Shown in pieces: positions 36,284 through 46,369 of a stretch of DNA of 64,000 nucleotides; the stretch's first letter is position 1, and every line of letters begins with the position of its first letter. Origin of the DNA: Acinetobacter radioresistens DSM 6976 = NBRC 102413 = CIP 103788 (GTDB lineage: Bacteria > Pseudomonadota > Gammaproteobacteria > Pseudomonadales > Moraxellaceae). A model generated the notes under the pieces. It was not told the origin of the DNA. It saw nothing but the letters and a program-made list of their open reading frames with translations, and ran no database searches. The stretch is taken from contig NZ_AP019740.1 of the NCBI RefSeq assembly GCF_006757745.1, positions 1,674,001-1,738,000 on the forward strand. The letters run 5' to 3'. The position numbers and the translations under genes are program-made.

Positions 36284-37030
36284 GTGTCTGAACATGAAAG
36301 TTCCGTTTTGACTCAGGCCGGTTTTTGGCAAGGTGCCAGAGATAGCCAGGCCATTATGCTGACCTATTTACCTGTCTCGTTTGCCTTTGGCGTTTCTGCT
36401 ACCCAGTTTGGGTTTACTGCCTGGGAAGCTCTATTTTTATCCTGCTCCATGTATGCTGGTGCCAGTCAGTTTCTTGTAGTTGCCCTGCTCGGCAGTGGTA
36501 CATCAATCTGGATGACAGCACTGACTGTTATCGCTTTAGATATTCGGCATCTGCTCTATGGACCAGCCTTATACAACCTGATTAACCATCAGTTAAACCT
36601 GAAAAAGACCGCTGCCTGGGCATGGGGACTTACCGATGAGGTATTTGCCAGTGGCATGATTAAACTCTCCCAACGCCGACAGGAATGGTCAGAGTCATGG
36701 ATGCTGGGCTTAAGTCTGTTTAGCTGGCTATCTTGGGCAGGTGGTTCATTTCTAGGGGGGATGTTCGCCAATCAGGTGAGTAATTTGCCACGCTTCTTGC
36801 AAGCGGCCCTGGACTTTCTATTACCTGCGCTGTTTTTAAGCTTTTTACTCGCGGCTTTTGAGAGAAAACATACTCTGGTGGTAGCAGTATGCTTAATTGT
36901 TTCGGCCTTAGCCTGTTATTTTATTAATCTTTCTGCAGCAATTTTTATCGGGATTATTGCCGGTATTCTGGCCGGACTGTTTAAGCATTACATCCTCAAG
37001 CAGCATGACGATTTAATGGAAACACTATGA
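36284..37030 (+). CDS. azlC: AzlC family branched-chain amino acid exporter, large subunit
   Basis: About 248 residues if it starts at GTG 36284, six nt after AGGGTG. The longer ATG frame from 36206 adds 26 residues with little resemblance to the family and reaches toward the divergent gene. Seven or so membrane segments; FAFGVSATQFGFTAWEALFLSCSMYAGASQF and LDIRHLLYGPALY (described by the core DIRHLLYG) are diagnostic of AzlC. With AzlD it exports valine-type amino acids or analogues. The next gene overlaps by 4 nt (ATGA). Confidence 0.85.
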   Translation: MSEHESSVLTQAGFWQGARDSQAIMLTYLPVSFAFGVSATQFGFTAWEALFLSCSMYAGASQFLVVALLGSGTSIWMTALTVIALDIRHLLYGPALYNLINHQLNLKKTAAWAWGLTDEVFASGMIKLSQRRQEWSESWMLGLSLFSWLSWAGGSFLGGMFANQVSNLPRFLQAALDFLLPALFLSFLLAAFERKHTLVVAVCLIVSALACYFINLSAAIFIGIIAGILAGLFKHYILKQHDDLMETL

Positions 37031-37368
37031 ATCTGGATATTATTCTGGTCGGTCTCGTCGTGGGAATTGCAAATTTCATTTCCCGTTTTGGCCCATTTTA
37101 CTTCATTCAAAAGTATCAGCAGCAGAATCAGCGTCGTGGTGCAATCTGGTTAAAAATTGCGCTGGGGAGTATCGGTATTTCTGCTATTAGCTCTATGCTA
37201 GTAGTTGCTACATTGCCCCCCCTGATTGAAACACCTAATAAAAGCTTGGCCATGCTGGCGGGTCTCCTTGTACTGATCGGTTTATATTTTAGATTCAGGA
37301 AAATCGTACCAGCAACTCTGACCGCAGCCATTGTTTATGGATTGGTCTATACTTACATACCTGTCTAA
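37027..37368 (+). CDS. azlD: AzlD family branched-chain amino acid exporter, small subunit
   Basis: 113 residues with four hydrophobic segments, the normal size of AzlD, the small partner of AzlC. NFISRFGPFYF and GSIGISAISSMLVVATLPPL are family-type segments. Its ATG overlaps the azlC stop (ATGA), showing translational coupling. The pair is a two-gene operon. Confidence 0.85.
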   Translation: MNLDIILVGLVVGIANFISRFGPFYFIQKYQQQNQRRGAIWLKIALGSIGISAISSMLVVATLPPLIETPNKSLAMLAGLLVLIGLYFRFRKIVPATLTAAIVYGLVYTYIPV

Positions 37369-37492
37369 ATGAAATTTTCTTTTGATTGATCAGAAGATTA
37401 CTTGATAAAAACTTAAGCTTTTCTTGCTGAAACACTTAACACGCGCATGAGTTCTGTTATGCTGTAAGTCCACTTTTGCAAGGATGATTCGC

Positions 37493-38701
37493 ATGAGCGT
37501 GACTATCGGTACTCCACTTCAATCTTCAGCGGTCAAAGTCTTGCTGCTTGGTTCGGGAGAGCTAGGTAAGGAAGTCGTCATTTCCTTGCAAAGGCTTGGA
37601 GTAGAAGTACATGCAGCGGATCGTTATGAACACGCGCCAGCCATGCAGGCCGCTCATTTTTCTTATAGCCTCAACATGGCAGATCCCCAACAGTTAAAAG
37701 CACTGATTGAGCAAGTCAAACCCCAGTTTATTGTCCCTGAAATTGAAGCAATTGCTACGGAAGTTCTTCTAGAGGTGGAAGCTGGACAACAAGCTGTTGT
37801 CATTCCTTCTGCTAAAGCTGTTAACCTGACCATGAACCGTGAAGGCATTCGCCGCTTGGCTGCTGAAGAATTAGGCTTGCCCACCTCTGCTTACCGTTTT
37901 GCCGACTCTCTGGAGAGCTTTCGTGGTGCCTGTGATGATATTGGTTATCCTAACTTTGTAAAACCAGTCATGTCATCTTCTGGTAAAGGACAGTCCCGGG
38001 TAAAAAGTTTTGATGAAGTTGATGCAGCTTGGGAATATGCACAGACTGGGGGACGGGTAAATCAGGGTAAGGTCATTGTTGAATCACAAATCGATTTTGA
38101 CTTTGAAATTACTTTATTGACTGTGCGTGCCAAGAATCCGCAAAGCGGCAAAATTGAAACCAGCTTTTGCGATCCGATTGGTCACCGACAGGATTCCGGG
38201 GACTATATTGAAAGCTGGCAGCCGCAGCCGATGTCACCTGTGGCACTTGAAGAGTCTAAACGGATTGCTGATAAAGTCACTGCGGCACTGGGTGGATGTG
38301 GAGTTTTTGGTGTTGAACTTTTTATCAAAGGTGATCAGGTCTGGTTTAGTGAGGTATCTCCCCGTCCACATGATACTGGGTTAGTTACCCTTGCTTCACA
38401 GTTCCAAAGTGAATTTGAGCTACATGCACGGGCTATTCTGGGCTTAGCTGTAAATACGGCGCGACACAGTGTTGCAGCCAGTGCTGTTATTTATGCTGGC
38501 CAAGATGGTTCTAACCTGTCATTTTCTGGTCTGGATCTTGCATTAGCTCATCCTTCTACAGACTTACGCCTGTTTGGCAAACCGGAAGGTTTTAAACGGC
38601 GCCGTATGGGTGTTGCTACTGCACGCGCAGCAACTATAGAAGAAGCACGTGAACTTGCGCAGCAAACAGCCGCACAAGTAATTGTAAACTCAAATCCATA
38701 A
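37493..38701 (+). CDS. purT: Formate-dependent phosphoribosylglycinamide formyltransferase 2
   Basis: 402 residues from ATG 37493, which has AAGGA about 9 nt upstream. PurT uses ATP and formate to formylate GAR in purine synthesis, bypassing folate. It is an ATP-grasp enzyme: [14 protein letters not shown] (nucleotide-binding start), [14 protein letters not shown] (phosphate loop), and [25 protein letters not shown] (metal-binding end, by its key [12 protein letters not shown]). The next gene, glnD, starts 22 nt later. Confidence 0.94.
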   Translation: MSVTIGTPLQSSAVKVLLLGSGELGKEVVISLQRLGVEVHAADRYEHAPAMQAAHFSYSLNMADPQQLKALIEQVKPQFIVPEIEAIATEVLLEVEAGQQAVVIPSAKAVNLTMNREGIRRLAAEELGLPTSAYRFADSLESFRGACDDIGYPNFVKPVMSSSGKGQSRVKSFDEVDAAWEYAQTGGRVNQGKVIVESQIDFDFEITLLTVRAKNPQSGKIETSFCDPIGHRQDSGDYIESWQPQPMSPVALEESKRIADKVTAALGGCGVFGVELFIKGDQVWFSEVSPRPHDTGLVTLASQFQSEFELHARAILGLAVNTARHSVAASAVIYAGQDGSNLSFSGLDLALAHPSTDLRLFGKPEGFKRRRMGVATARAATIEEARELAQQTAAQVIVNSNP

Positions 38702-38723
38702 AGCTTTACTGCGGAACATGCTC

Positions 38724-41390
38724 ATGATCACTACCTCGCCTCTGCTTAATTATGTCAAAAGCAATCATGATATTCAGGCCATTAATGTATGGCGTACTGA
38801 TGTTGAAAAGCAGTTACAGGAGAGTTATGAAAATGGGCAGTCTATCCGTGACATTATTCTGGCCCGCTCCAATTTAATCGATGAAGCTCTGATCTTCTTA
38901 TGGCAACACGCGGGACTCCACCAGACCGATCTTGGTCTGTTTGCTGTAGGGGGCTATGGCCGTCGTGAAATGTTGCCATACTCAGATGTCGATATCATGA
39001 TTTTATCTGAAGACGATATCACTCCTGAACAGGAAAGCTTAATTTCTACTTTTATTTCTTCTCTTTGGGATGTCGGAAATTTTAAGCCAGGTATTAGTGT
39101 ACGCACTATTGCCAGTTGTGTAGAACAGGCCACCAATGATTTAACTGTTGCTACTGCACTGATTGAAGCGCGGCTGATTACTGGAAATCAGCATCTGGCC
39201 AGATGGCCACGCCGGATTGTGTCACAGACCTGGACAGATAAAACTTTCTTTGATGCCAAAATGCAGGAGCAGGCAAAGCGTTATGCCCAGCATAATCATA
39301 CAGAAAGCAATCTGGAACCCGATATTAAAAATGCGCCAGGCGGTATTCGTGACATTAACCAGATTGGCTGGATTGCTAAACGGCATTTTCGGGTTAATCG
39401 GATTTATGATCTTGTTCATCTCGGTTTTATTTCCGAATTTGAACTTGCTGTTCTGGAGGAAGCTGAAATTTTTCTCTGGGAAATCCGTCACCACCTGCAC
39501 CGTCTGGTCAAACGTGATGAAAACAGGCTGCTATTTGATTACCAGCGCGAAATAGCAGCAAAATTTGGCTATGTTCATAAGGAAGGTGAATCTCCGAACT
39601 ATCCGATTGAGCAGTTCATGAAGCGGTATTACCGTACTGCGCAGCAAGTTTCAACTTTAAATGAAATGCTACTGGCTTATTTTAATGAGTCTGTTATTAC
39701 CCCGCGGCTACCAAGTTATGAGCGTAAAATTGAAGAAATCAATGAACACTTTAAACTGGTAGACGGTAAACTCGCAGTACAACATCATAAAATATTTTCG
39801 GAAAATCCAAGTGCAATTCTGGAGATTTTCTATTTACTGGCTAACCGGCCAGAAATTCAGGGAGTGCGTGCCCGAACACTTCGCCTGCTGACCCTAGCAG
39901 CCAAGCGAATTGACCAGAGCTTTCGTGATAATCCCATGCATCAAGCTCTTTTCATGGCAATTATACGCTCTCCCTACCGTTTATACGACACATTGGTGGC
40001 GATGAAACGTTATGGGGTGCTCGGTAAATACATACCTTCTTTTGGGAAAATTACCGGATTAATGCAATATGACCTGTTTCATATTTATACGGTGGATGCT
40101 CATACACTCCTGTTACTCAGAAATTTAAACCGCTTTAAAGAGCCAGAATTTGCGAAAGATTTTCCAGTCGTCAGCTCGGTTTTTCAGCGTCTTGCCCGTC
40201 GTGATATCGTATTTTTAGCCGCATTATTTCATGATATTGCTAAAGGCCGCGGGGGTGATCATAGTGAACTGGGTGCAGTTGATGCAATCGAATTCTGCCG
40301 TGCACATGGTTTTACTGAACGTGAGTGCAAAATGGTGGCGTGGCTCATCCAGAACCACCTGCTGATGTCATTAACTGCTCAAAAGAAGGATATTTCCGAT
40401 CCGGATGTGGTTAAAGAATTTGCCGAAAAATTGGGTGATATGGAGCATCTGGATTACCTATACTGTTTAACAGTAGCAGATATTAATGCGACTAATCCAA
40501 AACTCTGGAATACGTGGCGTGCCTCATTAATGCGTCAGCTATATACGCATGCACGTGATGTAATTCGCACCGGCCTGGGTCGCCCCGTGGAATACCAGAT
40601 GCTCATTGAAGATACCAAATTTGCAGCCAGTGAACTTCTGGTGGACGAGTTTGCCCTGGAAGAGGTAGAAAAGGTCTGGCAAGAACTGGGGGATGAGTAT
40701 TTTCTCAAAGAGTCCGCGAATGAAATTGCCTGGCATACCCGTGCAATCCTGCAACATGGGGATAATCCAGCTCCTCTGGTATTGATGCGGGCACATCGTA
40801 AAGCTGCACAAGATGCTGTCCAGATTTTTATTTATACTCAAGATAAGCCAAATCTGTTTGCGACTACAGTTGCAGTACTAGACCGAATGAATCTCGATGT
40901 TCAGGACGCCCGAATTATTACTGCCACAAAAGCATTCAGTCTAGACACTTATGTAGTACTGGACCGTTTTGGAACCTTACTCACTGATGCTGAACGCAAG
41001 CAGACCGTTGCAGATGCGCTGGTTCAGGCACTCAGCCATGCCGACAATTACCCGGGGTTAATGCAGCGTCGTATTCCTCGTCAGTTGCGCCATTTTGATG
41101 TAAAAAATACTGTCGATATCACCCTAAATCCGGCTTTACAGCAAAACATGGTGGAAATTTCCACACTTGACCAACCTGGCTTACTTGCTAAAGTAGGCGG
41201 TCTGTTTATGATGCAGGGGCTGGATATTCATTCTGCCAAAATTGTCACACTCGGTGAACGGGCTGAAGATATTTTCTTTGTGACAAAGAAGGATGGCACG
41301 CCTATGAATGCTGAAGAAGCTCAGCTTTTTTCTGCAAAACTGAAATCAGCACTCGATGAAGCTTCAAGCCAAGTTATAAGCCAGCATTAA
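38724..41390 (+). CDS. glnD: Bifunctional uridylyltransferase / uridylyl-removing enzyme GlnD
   Basis: 888 residues from ATG 38724, which is 8 nt after GCGGA. GlnD senses glutamine and adds or removes UMP on PII proteins to control nitrogen metabolism. Domains in order: nucleotidyltransferase with [15 protein letters not shown] (about 75-90), a helical domain, an HD domain with [21 protein letters not shown], and two C-terminal ACT domains (near 705-790 and 810-885). Complete and without missing key residues. It lies between purT and dapC with short gaps and is probably co-transcribed with both. Confidence 0.95.
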   Translation: MITTSPLLNYVKSNHDIQAINVWRTDVEKQLQESYENGQSIRDIILARSNLIDEALIFLWQHAGLHQTDLGLFAVGGYGRREMLPYSDVDIMILSEDDITPEQESLISTFISSLWDVGNFKPGISVRTIASCVEQATNDLTVATALIEARLITGNQHLARWPRRIVSQTWTDKTFFDAKMQEQAKRYAQHNHTESNLEPDIKNAPGGIRDINQIGWIAKRHFRVNRIYDLVHLGFISEFELAVLEEAEIFLWEIRHHLHRLVKRDENRLLFDYQREIAAKFGYVHKEGESPNYPIEQFMKRYYRTAQQVSTLNEMLLAYFNESVITPRLPSYERKIEEINEHFKLVDGKLAVQHHKIFSENPSAILEIFYLLANRPEIQGVRARTLRLLTLAAKRIDQSFRDNPMHQALFMAIIRSPYRLYDTLVAMKRYGVLGKYIPSFGKITGLMQYDLFHIYTVDAHTLLLLRNLNRFKEPEFAKDFPVVSSVFQRLARRDIVFLAALFHDIAKGRGGDHSELGAVDAIEFCRAHGFTERECKMVAWLIQNHLLMSLTAQKKDISDPDVVKEFAEKLGDMEHLDYLYCLTVADINATNPKLWNTWRASLMRQLYTHARDVIRTGLGRPVEYQMLIEDTKFAASELLVDEFALEEVEKVWQELGDEYFLKESANEIAWHTRAILQHGDNPAPLVLMRAHRKAAQDAVQIFIYTQDKPNLFATTVAVLDRMNLDVQDARIITATKAFSLDTYVVLDRFGTLLTDAERKQTVADALVQALSHADNYPGLMQRRIPRQLRHFDVKNTVDITLNPALQQNMVEISTLDQPGLLAKVGGLFMMQGLDIHSAKIVTLGERAEDIFFVTKKDGTPMNAEEAQLFSAKLKSALDEASSQVISQH

Positions 41391-41415
41391 GTTACAACCA
41401 AACGGTATTTTTTCA

Positions 41416-42585
41416 ATGAACTCAAGCTTGTCATTATTACATCCTTATCCTTTTGAAAAGCTTAATCAACTTTTTAAGGATGTAGTCCCTGCGGACCTTC
41501 CCTTGATTCCCCTCTCTATTGGTGAGCCCAAGCATCCTGCCCCTGATTTTGTAAAAAAGGCGATTATTGATAACTTTGAACAGCTTTCAACTTATCCGAA
41601 CAGCAAAGGCTTACCTGAATTAAGACAGAGTATTGCAGACTGGTTAACTCGCCGCTTCCAGCTGAACACCATTAGTGCCGAAAATAATATTCTTCCTGTA
41701 TCGGGAACGCGTGAGGCCATTTTCTCTTTCGTTCAGGCTTTGGTAAAACGAGAAGATACACCTTATGTGGTCATGCCGAATCCGTTTTATCAGATTTATG
41801 AAGGTGCAACCCTTCTAGCAGGTGCAAAACCATACTTCATTAACTGCACCCAAGAAAATAACTATCTGGGTGACTTTGACCATGTACCCAATGAGGTATG
41901 GGAAAAAACAGCACTACTGTTTGTATGTACACCAGGTAATCCAACAGGTGCGGTTTTGTCTAAAGATCAGTTAAAAAAACTGATTGCACTTTCAGACCAG
42001 TATGATTTTGTCATTGCATCAGATGAGTGTTATTCAGAACTCTGGTTCGATGAAGCACCCGTTGGCCTTCTTGAAGTCTGTGCTGAAATCGGACGTAATG
42101 ACTATAAAAACTGTGTAGTATTTCATTCCCTGTCCAAACGCTCAAACCTGCCGGGAATGCGTTCCGGTTTTGTCGCAGGTGATGCCAACCTGCTTAAACC
42201 TTACCTGAAATATCGCACATATCATGGTGCAGCCATGCCCGTTCAACATCAGCTCGCCTCAATTGTGGCTTGGAATGATGAAAACCATGTAGAAGAAAAC
42301 CGTAAGCTTTACCGGGCCAAATTTGAACTATTTCAAAATGAACTGGGGCATCTTCTGCCACTTCAAAAACCAGATGCAGGTTTTTATTACTGGTTAAAAG
42401 TAGACCATGATGAAAATTTTGCCAAAATGCTCATGGAAAAAGCACATATCAAAGTACTACCGGGACGTTACCTGTCACGTGAGACTCCGCAAGGTAATCC
42501 GGGTGAAAATCATGTACGTTTGGCCTTGGTTGCTGACATTGCTCAATGTGAGCAGGCTATTGAACGATTAAAGAGAGTACTTTAA
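41416..42585 (+). CDS. dapC: Succinyldiaminopimelate transaminase
   Basis: 389 residues, a fold-type I PLP aminotransferase. The PLP lysine lies in HSLSKRSNLPGMRSGF, the PLP aspartate side in FVIASDECYSELWF, and the C-terminal Arg in NHVRLALVAD. Members next to glnD are DapC, which transfers an amino group to N-succinyl-2-amino-6-oxopimelate in lysine and peptidoglycan precursor synthesis. The location 25 nt after glnD supports this assignment over a general aspartate aminotransferase. A terminator follows. Confidence 0.88.
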   Translation: MNSSLSLLHPYPFEKLNQLFKDVVPADLPLIPLSIGEPKHPAPDFVKKAIIDNFEQLSTYPNSKGLPELRQSIADWLTRRFQLNTISAENNILPVSGTREAIFSFVQALVKREDTPYVVMPNPFYQIYEGATLLAGAKPYFINCTQENNYLGDFDHVPNEVWEKTALLFVCTPGNPTGAVLSKDQLKKLIALSDQYDFVIASDECYSELWFDEAPVGLLEVCAEIGRNDYKNCVVFHSLSKRSNLPGMRSGFVAGDANLLKPYLKYRTYHGAAMPVQHQLASIVAWNDENHVEENRKLYRAKFELFQNELGHLLPLQKPDAGFYYWLKVDHDENFAKMLMEKAHIKVLPGRYLSRETPQGNPGENHVRLALVADIAQCEQAIERLKRVL

Positions 42586-42604
42586 TCTTAATTTACTGAA
42601 AAAA

Positions 42605-42634
42605 TGAAGGGCGATTAAATCGCCCTTTTATTTT
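42605..42634. terminator. Bidirectional terminator
   Basis: AAGGGCGAT and ATCGCCCTT with a TTAA centre, followed by T-rich DNA; serves dapC (+) and the gpx gene (-). Confidence 0.8.
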
Positions 42635-42639
42635 TACTT

Positions 42640-43122
42640 TTACTGTGCCAATGCCCTTTCAATATCTTCTTCTAAAGCTTCAGGCTTACTGGTTGGTGCA
42701 TAACGGTTCAGCACTTCACCATTTTTTCCTACCAGAAACTTGGTAAAGTTCCATTTAATGCCGTTGCCCAAAATTCCCTTACTGTTATTGGTTAAATAAC
42801 GAAAAACTGCATGGGCTTCTGGGCCTTTTACATCAACCTTGGCAAACATTGGAAAACTGACACCGTAATTTTTCTGGCAAAATGCACCAATCTGGTCATT
42901 TGTCCCCGGGTCCTGTCCGCCAAACTGGTTACATGGAAAACCTAATACTTCTAATCCCTGATCTTTATACTTCTGGTAAACTTTCTCCAGACCAGCAAAC
43001 TGCGGTGTGAAACCGCATTTACTTGCAGTATTAACAATCAGTAAGACTTTGCCCCGATAGTCAGCCATTGATTTAGTTTTTCCATCTAACAACTCAGCTT
43101 CAAACTGATAAATGTTGGTCAT
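42640..43122 (-). CDS. Glutathione peroxidase-like thiol peroxidase
   Basis: 160 residues of the Cys-type GPx family (BtuE/GPx). The peroxidatic cysteine is Cys36 in [11 protein letters not shown], the Gln in [14 protein letters not shown], and the Trp-Asn pair in KWNFTKFLV, so the catalytic tetrad is complete. Such enzymes reduce hydroperoxides with thioredoxin or glutathione. Its ATG overlaps the msrB stop by 4 nt, so it is the second gene of an antioxidant pair. Confidence 0.92.
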   Translation of the reverse strand: MTNIYQFEAELLDGKTKSMADYRGKVLLIVNTASKCGFTPQFAGLEKVYQKYKDQGLEVLGFPCNQFGGQDPGTNDQIGAFCQKNYGVSFPMFAKVDVKGPEAHAVFRYLTNNSKGILGNGIKWNFTKFLVGKNGEVLNRYAPTSKPEALEEDIERALAQ

Positions 43123-43538
43123 GGATAGGTTTCCTCATCACTTTTTTCTTGTGTTTTTAATTCGAGTGAAGCCGAATTTACGCAATAGCGCAGTCCTGTC
43201 GGCTGTGGACCATCTTCAAATACATGTCCCAGATGAGCATCACAATGATGACAAACTATTTCTGTTCTGACCATCCCATGACTTAAGTCTTCATGTTCTT
43301 CTATAGCAGTTGAATTAATCGGACGGAAAAAGCTTGGCCAGCCACACCCGCTATCGTATTTGGTTTCTGAAGAAAACAGTTCTGCACCACAGCAACGGCA
43401 GGTATATACCCCGTCCTGTTTACTGTTCCAGTATTTCCCCGTAAACGCAGGTTCAGTACCTTTTTGTCGCGCAATACGAAACTCTTCGGGTGATAACTCT
43501 CTTTGCCATTCTCGGTCTGTTTTATTGAGTTTTCCCAT
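43119..43538 (-). CDS. msrB: Methionine-R-sulfoxide reductase
   Basis: 139 residues from the ATG at 43538, with AAAGGAG upstream; the preceding ATG (43541) and a longer frame are less likely. MsrB repairs oxidised methionine. Zinc-binding cysteines are in CRCCGAELF and [12 protein letters not shown], the active-site cysteine in [13 protein letters not shown]. Leads a two-gene oxidative-damage operon with the GPx gene and is divergent from alaA. Confidence 0.95.
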   Translation of the reverse strand: MGKLNKTDREWQRELSPEEFRIARQKGTEPAFTGKYWNSKQDGVYTCRCCGAELFSSETKYDSGCGWPSFFRPINSTAIEEHEDLSHGMVRTEIVCHHCDAHLGHVFEDGPQPTGLRYCVNSASLELKTQEKSDEETYP

Positions 43539-43693
43539 CATTAACTCCTTTAATTCTATGACATTCAATGTCATGCTTCAGTACTTTCATATTTACGCTA
43601 GACAACAAAAAATTTCTAGCTAAATTTCACCATAGATTGTGCTATTTCAGTTAATCTATTTTTCTCTTAATATACATATAATTGGATGAGATC

Positions 43694-44929
43694 ATGTTCG
43701 TTTTAGGTAACACTACACCCCGCGAAATCAAAAAATCGTCTAAGCTTGAGCATGTTTGCTATGACATTCGTGGACCAGTGTTACGAGCCGCCAATGAAAT
43801 GGAAGAACAGGGCCATAAAATTATCAAACTCAATATTGGTAACCCCGCCCCGTTCGGCTTTGAAGCGCCACAAGAAATCATTAATGATGTTGCCCTGAAC
43901 CTGCCAAATGCAGTGGGTTATACCGATTCAAAAGGAATCTTTCCGGCACGTAAAGCGATCTGCCAGTATTACCAGCAAAAAGGTGTATTTGATGTCAGCG
44001 TAAAAGATGTCTACATTGGTAATGGCGTATCAGAACTCATAGTTATGGCCATGCAAGGTCTGCTAGATGATGGCGATGAAATGCTGGTGCCAATGCCGGA
44101 CTACCCGCTCTGGACAGCAGCTGTTAATCTCTCTGGCGGCACAGCGATTCACTATAAATGTGATGAAGAAAATTTCTGGTATCCCGATATCGCTGATATG
44201 GAAAGTAAAATCACTCCAAATACCCGCGGTATTGTGGTGATTAATCCGAACAACCCAACCGGTTCGGTTTATCCGCGCCACGTACTTGAACAGATTGTTG
44301 CACTGGCAAAAAAATATGACCTGATCCTGTTTGCTGACGAAATTTATGACAAGATTATTTATGATGGAATTGAACATGTAGCCCTGGCAGCACTGGCAGG
44401 TGATCAGTTATGTGTCTCTTTCAATGGTCTCTCTAAAGCTTATCGTATTGCAGGTTACCGTTCAGGCTGGATGGCAATTACCGGTAATAAAAGCCGTGCA
44501 GTAGACTATATTGAAGGTCTGGATATGCTTGCCTCAATGCGTCTGTGTGCCAATCATCAGGCTCAATATGCAATTCAGACTGCACTTGGAGGCTATCAGT
44601 CTATTAATGACTTGATTCGTCCAGGCGGACGTTTATATGAGCAGCGCAATATTGCCTGGGAAATGTTAAATGAAATTCCTGGAGTTTTCTGTGTTAAACC
44701 GGAAGGCGCCATGTACTGTTTTCCACGTTTAGATCCAGCAGTGTATCCGATTGAAGACGACGAAAAATTTATGCTGGATTTTCTGCGTGCAGAAAAAGTA
44801 TTGTTAGTACAAGGTACAGGCTTTAACTGGCCAACTCCAGATCATTTCCGTGTAGTGTTCCTGCCTGCCGAAAATGAATTACGCGAAGCAATCAACCGTT
44901 TAAGTCGCTTTTTGGCAAAAATGCGATAA
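43694..44929 (+). CDS. alaA: Alanine-synthesising aminotransferase (AlaA type)
   Basis: 411 residues from ATG 43694 (the ATG at 43682 sits before the GGATGAG site). A PLP fold-type I aminotransferase: PLP lysine in SFNGLSKAYRIAGYRSGW, NPNNPTGSVYPR and LFADEIYDKIIYDG for cofactor binding. The N-terminus SSKLEHVCYDIRGPVLRAA and C-terminus VVFLPAENELREAINRLSRFL closely follow AlaA, which forms alanine from pyruvate and glutamate. Monocistronic. Confidence 0.9.
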   Translation: MFVLGNTTPREIKKSSKLEHVCYDIRGPVLRAANEMEEQGHKIIKLNIGNPAPFGFEAPQEIINDVALNLPNAVGYTDSKGIFPARKAICQYYQQKGVFDVSVKDVYIGNGVSELIVMAMQGLLDDGDEMLVPMPDYPLWTAAVNLSGGTAIHYKCDEENFWYPDIADMESKITPNTRGIVVINPNNPTGSVYPRHVLEQIVALAKKYDLILFADEIYDKIIYDGIEHVALAALAGDQLCVSFNGLSKAYRIAGYRSGWMAITGNKSRAVDYIEGLDMLASMRLCANHQAQYAIQTALGGYQSINDLIRPGGRLYEQRNIAWEMLNEIPGVFCVKPEGAMYCFPRLDPAVYPIEDDEKFMLDFLRAEKVLLVQGTGFNWPTPDHFRVVFLPAENELREAINRLSRFLAKMR

Positions 44930-45424
44930 GTCTGTTAAATAAAATAGTGTTCTGCATCTTTCTATTCGAAAGATGTAGAGCTTAAAATTGCTATATTCAG
45001 TTTTATCTCATTTATAGATTTATATTGAATAAAATTTTATATAGGATAAAAATTTATCAGATAAATATTTTTTATAAAAAATTATAAATAAACACATGAT
45101 TTTAATAATTAAATTTTTTCAAATTTGAATTTTCAAAAGCACTTAATAAGATAAGGAATGACTTTATATTCACTATATTGCATATAGCTTTATTGGTATG
45201 ATGCAGCTCATGAGTAGGTTCTAAATTTTATTGAGTTAAATAACATGCTGTAGTGATAGCAGTCAGTTTCTCTAATACAATAGAGTGTTAGAACAGACCA
45301 CTACAAATTTCTTAACGCTTTAAACCGGTCTTCATTTCACGAGAGCGGTTGGTTTAAGCTTGATTTAATGATCAAATGTTATAATTTGTAAATTTAAATA
45401 TATTAAATTTACCGGGACGAATAC
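44930..45424. other. Intergenic region alaA to metQ
   Basis: 495 nt with no supported ORF. A hairpin at 44955-44975 (CATCTTTC / GAAAGATG, no T tract) may end alaA. The middle is extremely AT-rich. Near the right end TATAAT (45380-45385) could be the -10 of metQ, and TTGAT-TTAATG-ATCAA at 45360-45375 is an imperfect palindrome just upstream. No SAM riboswitch or known methionine leader is visible. Confidence 0.4.
44955..44975 (+). terminator. Hairpin after alaA, without T tract
   Basis: CATCTTTC (44955-44962) and GAAAGATG (44968-44975) form an 8-bp stem 25 nt after the stop. The lack of a T run makes intrinsic termination doubtful. Confidence 0.35.
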
Positions 45425-46294
45425 ATGAAAAAGTTGCTTGGCCTTGTATTAGGCGTATCTGTAGGACTGGCAGGATGCTCAAAACCTGAACAGCCTGCAA
45501 CTGAAAACGCTACACAGGATTCTGCTGAAGTTAAAACCGTAACTATGGCATCTACTGGTTCAGATGCAGATATCTGGCGCTACATTGCAACTCTGCCTGA
45601 AACTAAAGAAGCTGGCATTAAACTGGATGTTAAAAACTTCACTGATTATGTTGCCATGAATACCGCTGTAGCCAATAAGGAAGTCGACCTGAACGCATTT
45701 CAGTCGTATGCCTATATGGTCGCATATAATGCCAACAATAAAGACAAGATTGCACCGGTATCTACTACTTATCTAGAACCGATGGGTATTTACTCAACCA
45801 AAGTAAAGAAAGTTGAAGAGTTCCCAAATGGTGCCACCATTGCTATTCCAAATGATGGGGCAAATGAGTCACGTGCATTGCTACTGCTTCAGTCTGCGGG
45901 TCTGGTGAAATTAAAGCCCGGTTTTGACGAGGTACAGGGTACTCCTGCCGATATCGTTGAAAATAAAAAGCAGATTGTGATCAAGCCTGTCCAAATGGCA
46001 ACTGCAGTCCGTGTAAAAGATGAAGTAGATGCCATAGTATTGGGCAATACTTTAGCAATGGAAGGCGGTTTAAATGTGCTTAAAGATGCTATTTATTATG
46101 AACCAATTGACCAGAGTACCAAAATGAATGTAAACATTCTGGCTACTGCTGCTGATCGTCAGAATGATCCTGTACTACAGAAAGTTGGCGCGCTATACCA
46201 TACTGCACCGGTTAAGCAGTACATTCAGGAAAAATTTGGCGGTACTAAAGTCGATGTAAACAAGCCGGTAAGCTATCTTACTGACGCAAAATAA
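45425..46294 (+). CDS. metQ: Methionine ABC transporter binding lipoprotein
   Basis: 289 residues. Signal peptide with lipobox LAGC (Cys18), so lipid-anchored. The binding domain shows the MetQ pattern: VNAFQSYAYM-like DLNAFQSYAYMVAYN, EPMGIYSTKVKKVEEFPNGA and AIPNDGANESRALLLLQSAG. Unlike the two binding proteins of the sulfur operon it is a classical lipoprotein. A strong terminator lies between it and metN, so binding protein may be made in excess over the membrane parts. Confidence 0.92.
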   Translation: MKKLLGLVLGVSVGLAGCSKPEQPATENATQDSAEVKTVTMASTGSDADIWRYIATLPETKEAGIKLDVKNFTDYVAMNTAVANKEVDLNAFQSYAYMVAYNANNKDKIAPVSTTYLEPMGIYSTKVKKVEEFPNGATIAIPNDGANESRALLLLQSAGLVKLKPGFDEVQGTPADIVENKKQIVIKPVQMATAVRVKDEVDAIVLGNTLAMEGGLNVLKDAIYYEPIDQSTKMNVNILATAADRQNDPVLQKVGALYHTAPVKQYIQEKFGGTKVDVNKPVSYLTDAK

Positions 46295-46314
46295 TCATAT
46301 AATTGCGATTAACA

Positions 46315-46346
46315 AACAGGCAAAGTGAACTTTGCCTGTTTTTTCA
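46315..46346 (+). terminator. Intra-operon terminator between metQ and metN
   Basis: AACAGGCAAAG and CTTTGCCTGTT pair around a 3-4 nt loop and are followed by T6. It lies 21 nt after metQ and 24 nt before metN, so it would set a metQ-rich ratio by partial termination, unless metN has its own promoter. Confidence 0.85.
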
Positions 46347-46369
46347 TTCTTATACAGTATCTTGACGCT

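Noticed and set aside
46325..46369. Longer start for the second metN
   Set aside because: The extra codons lie within the terminator hairpin after metQ and do not match the family N-terminus.
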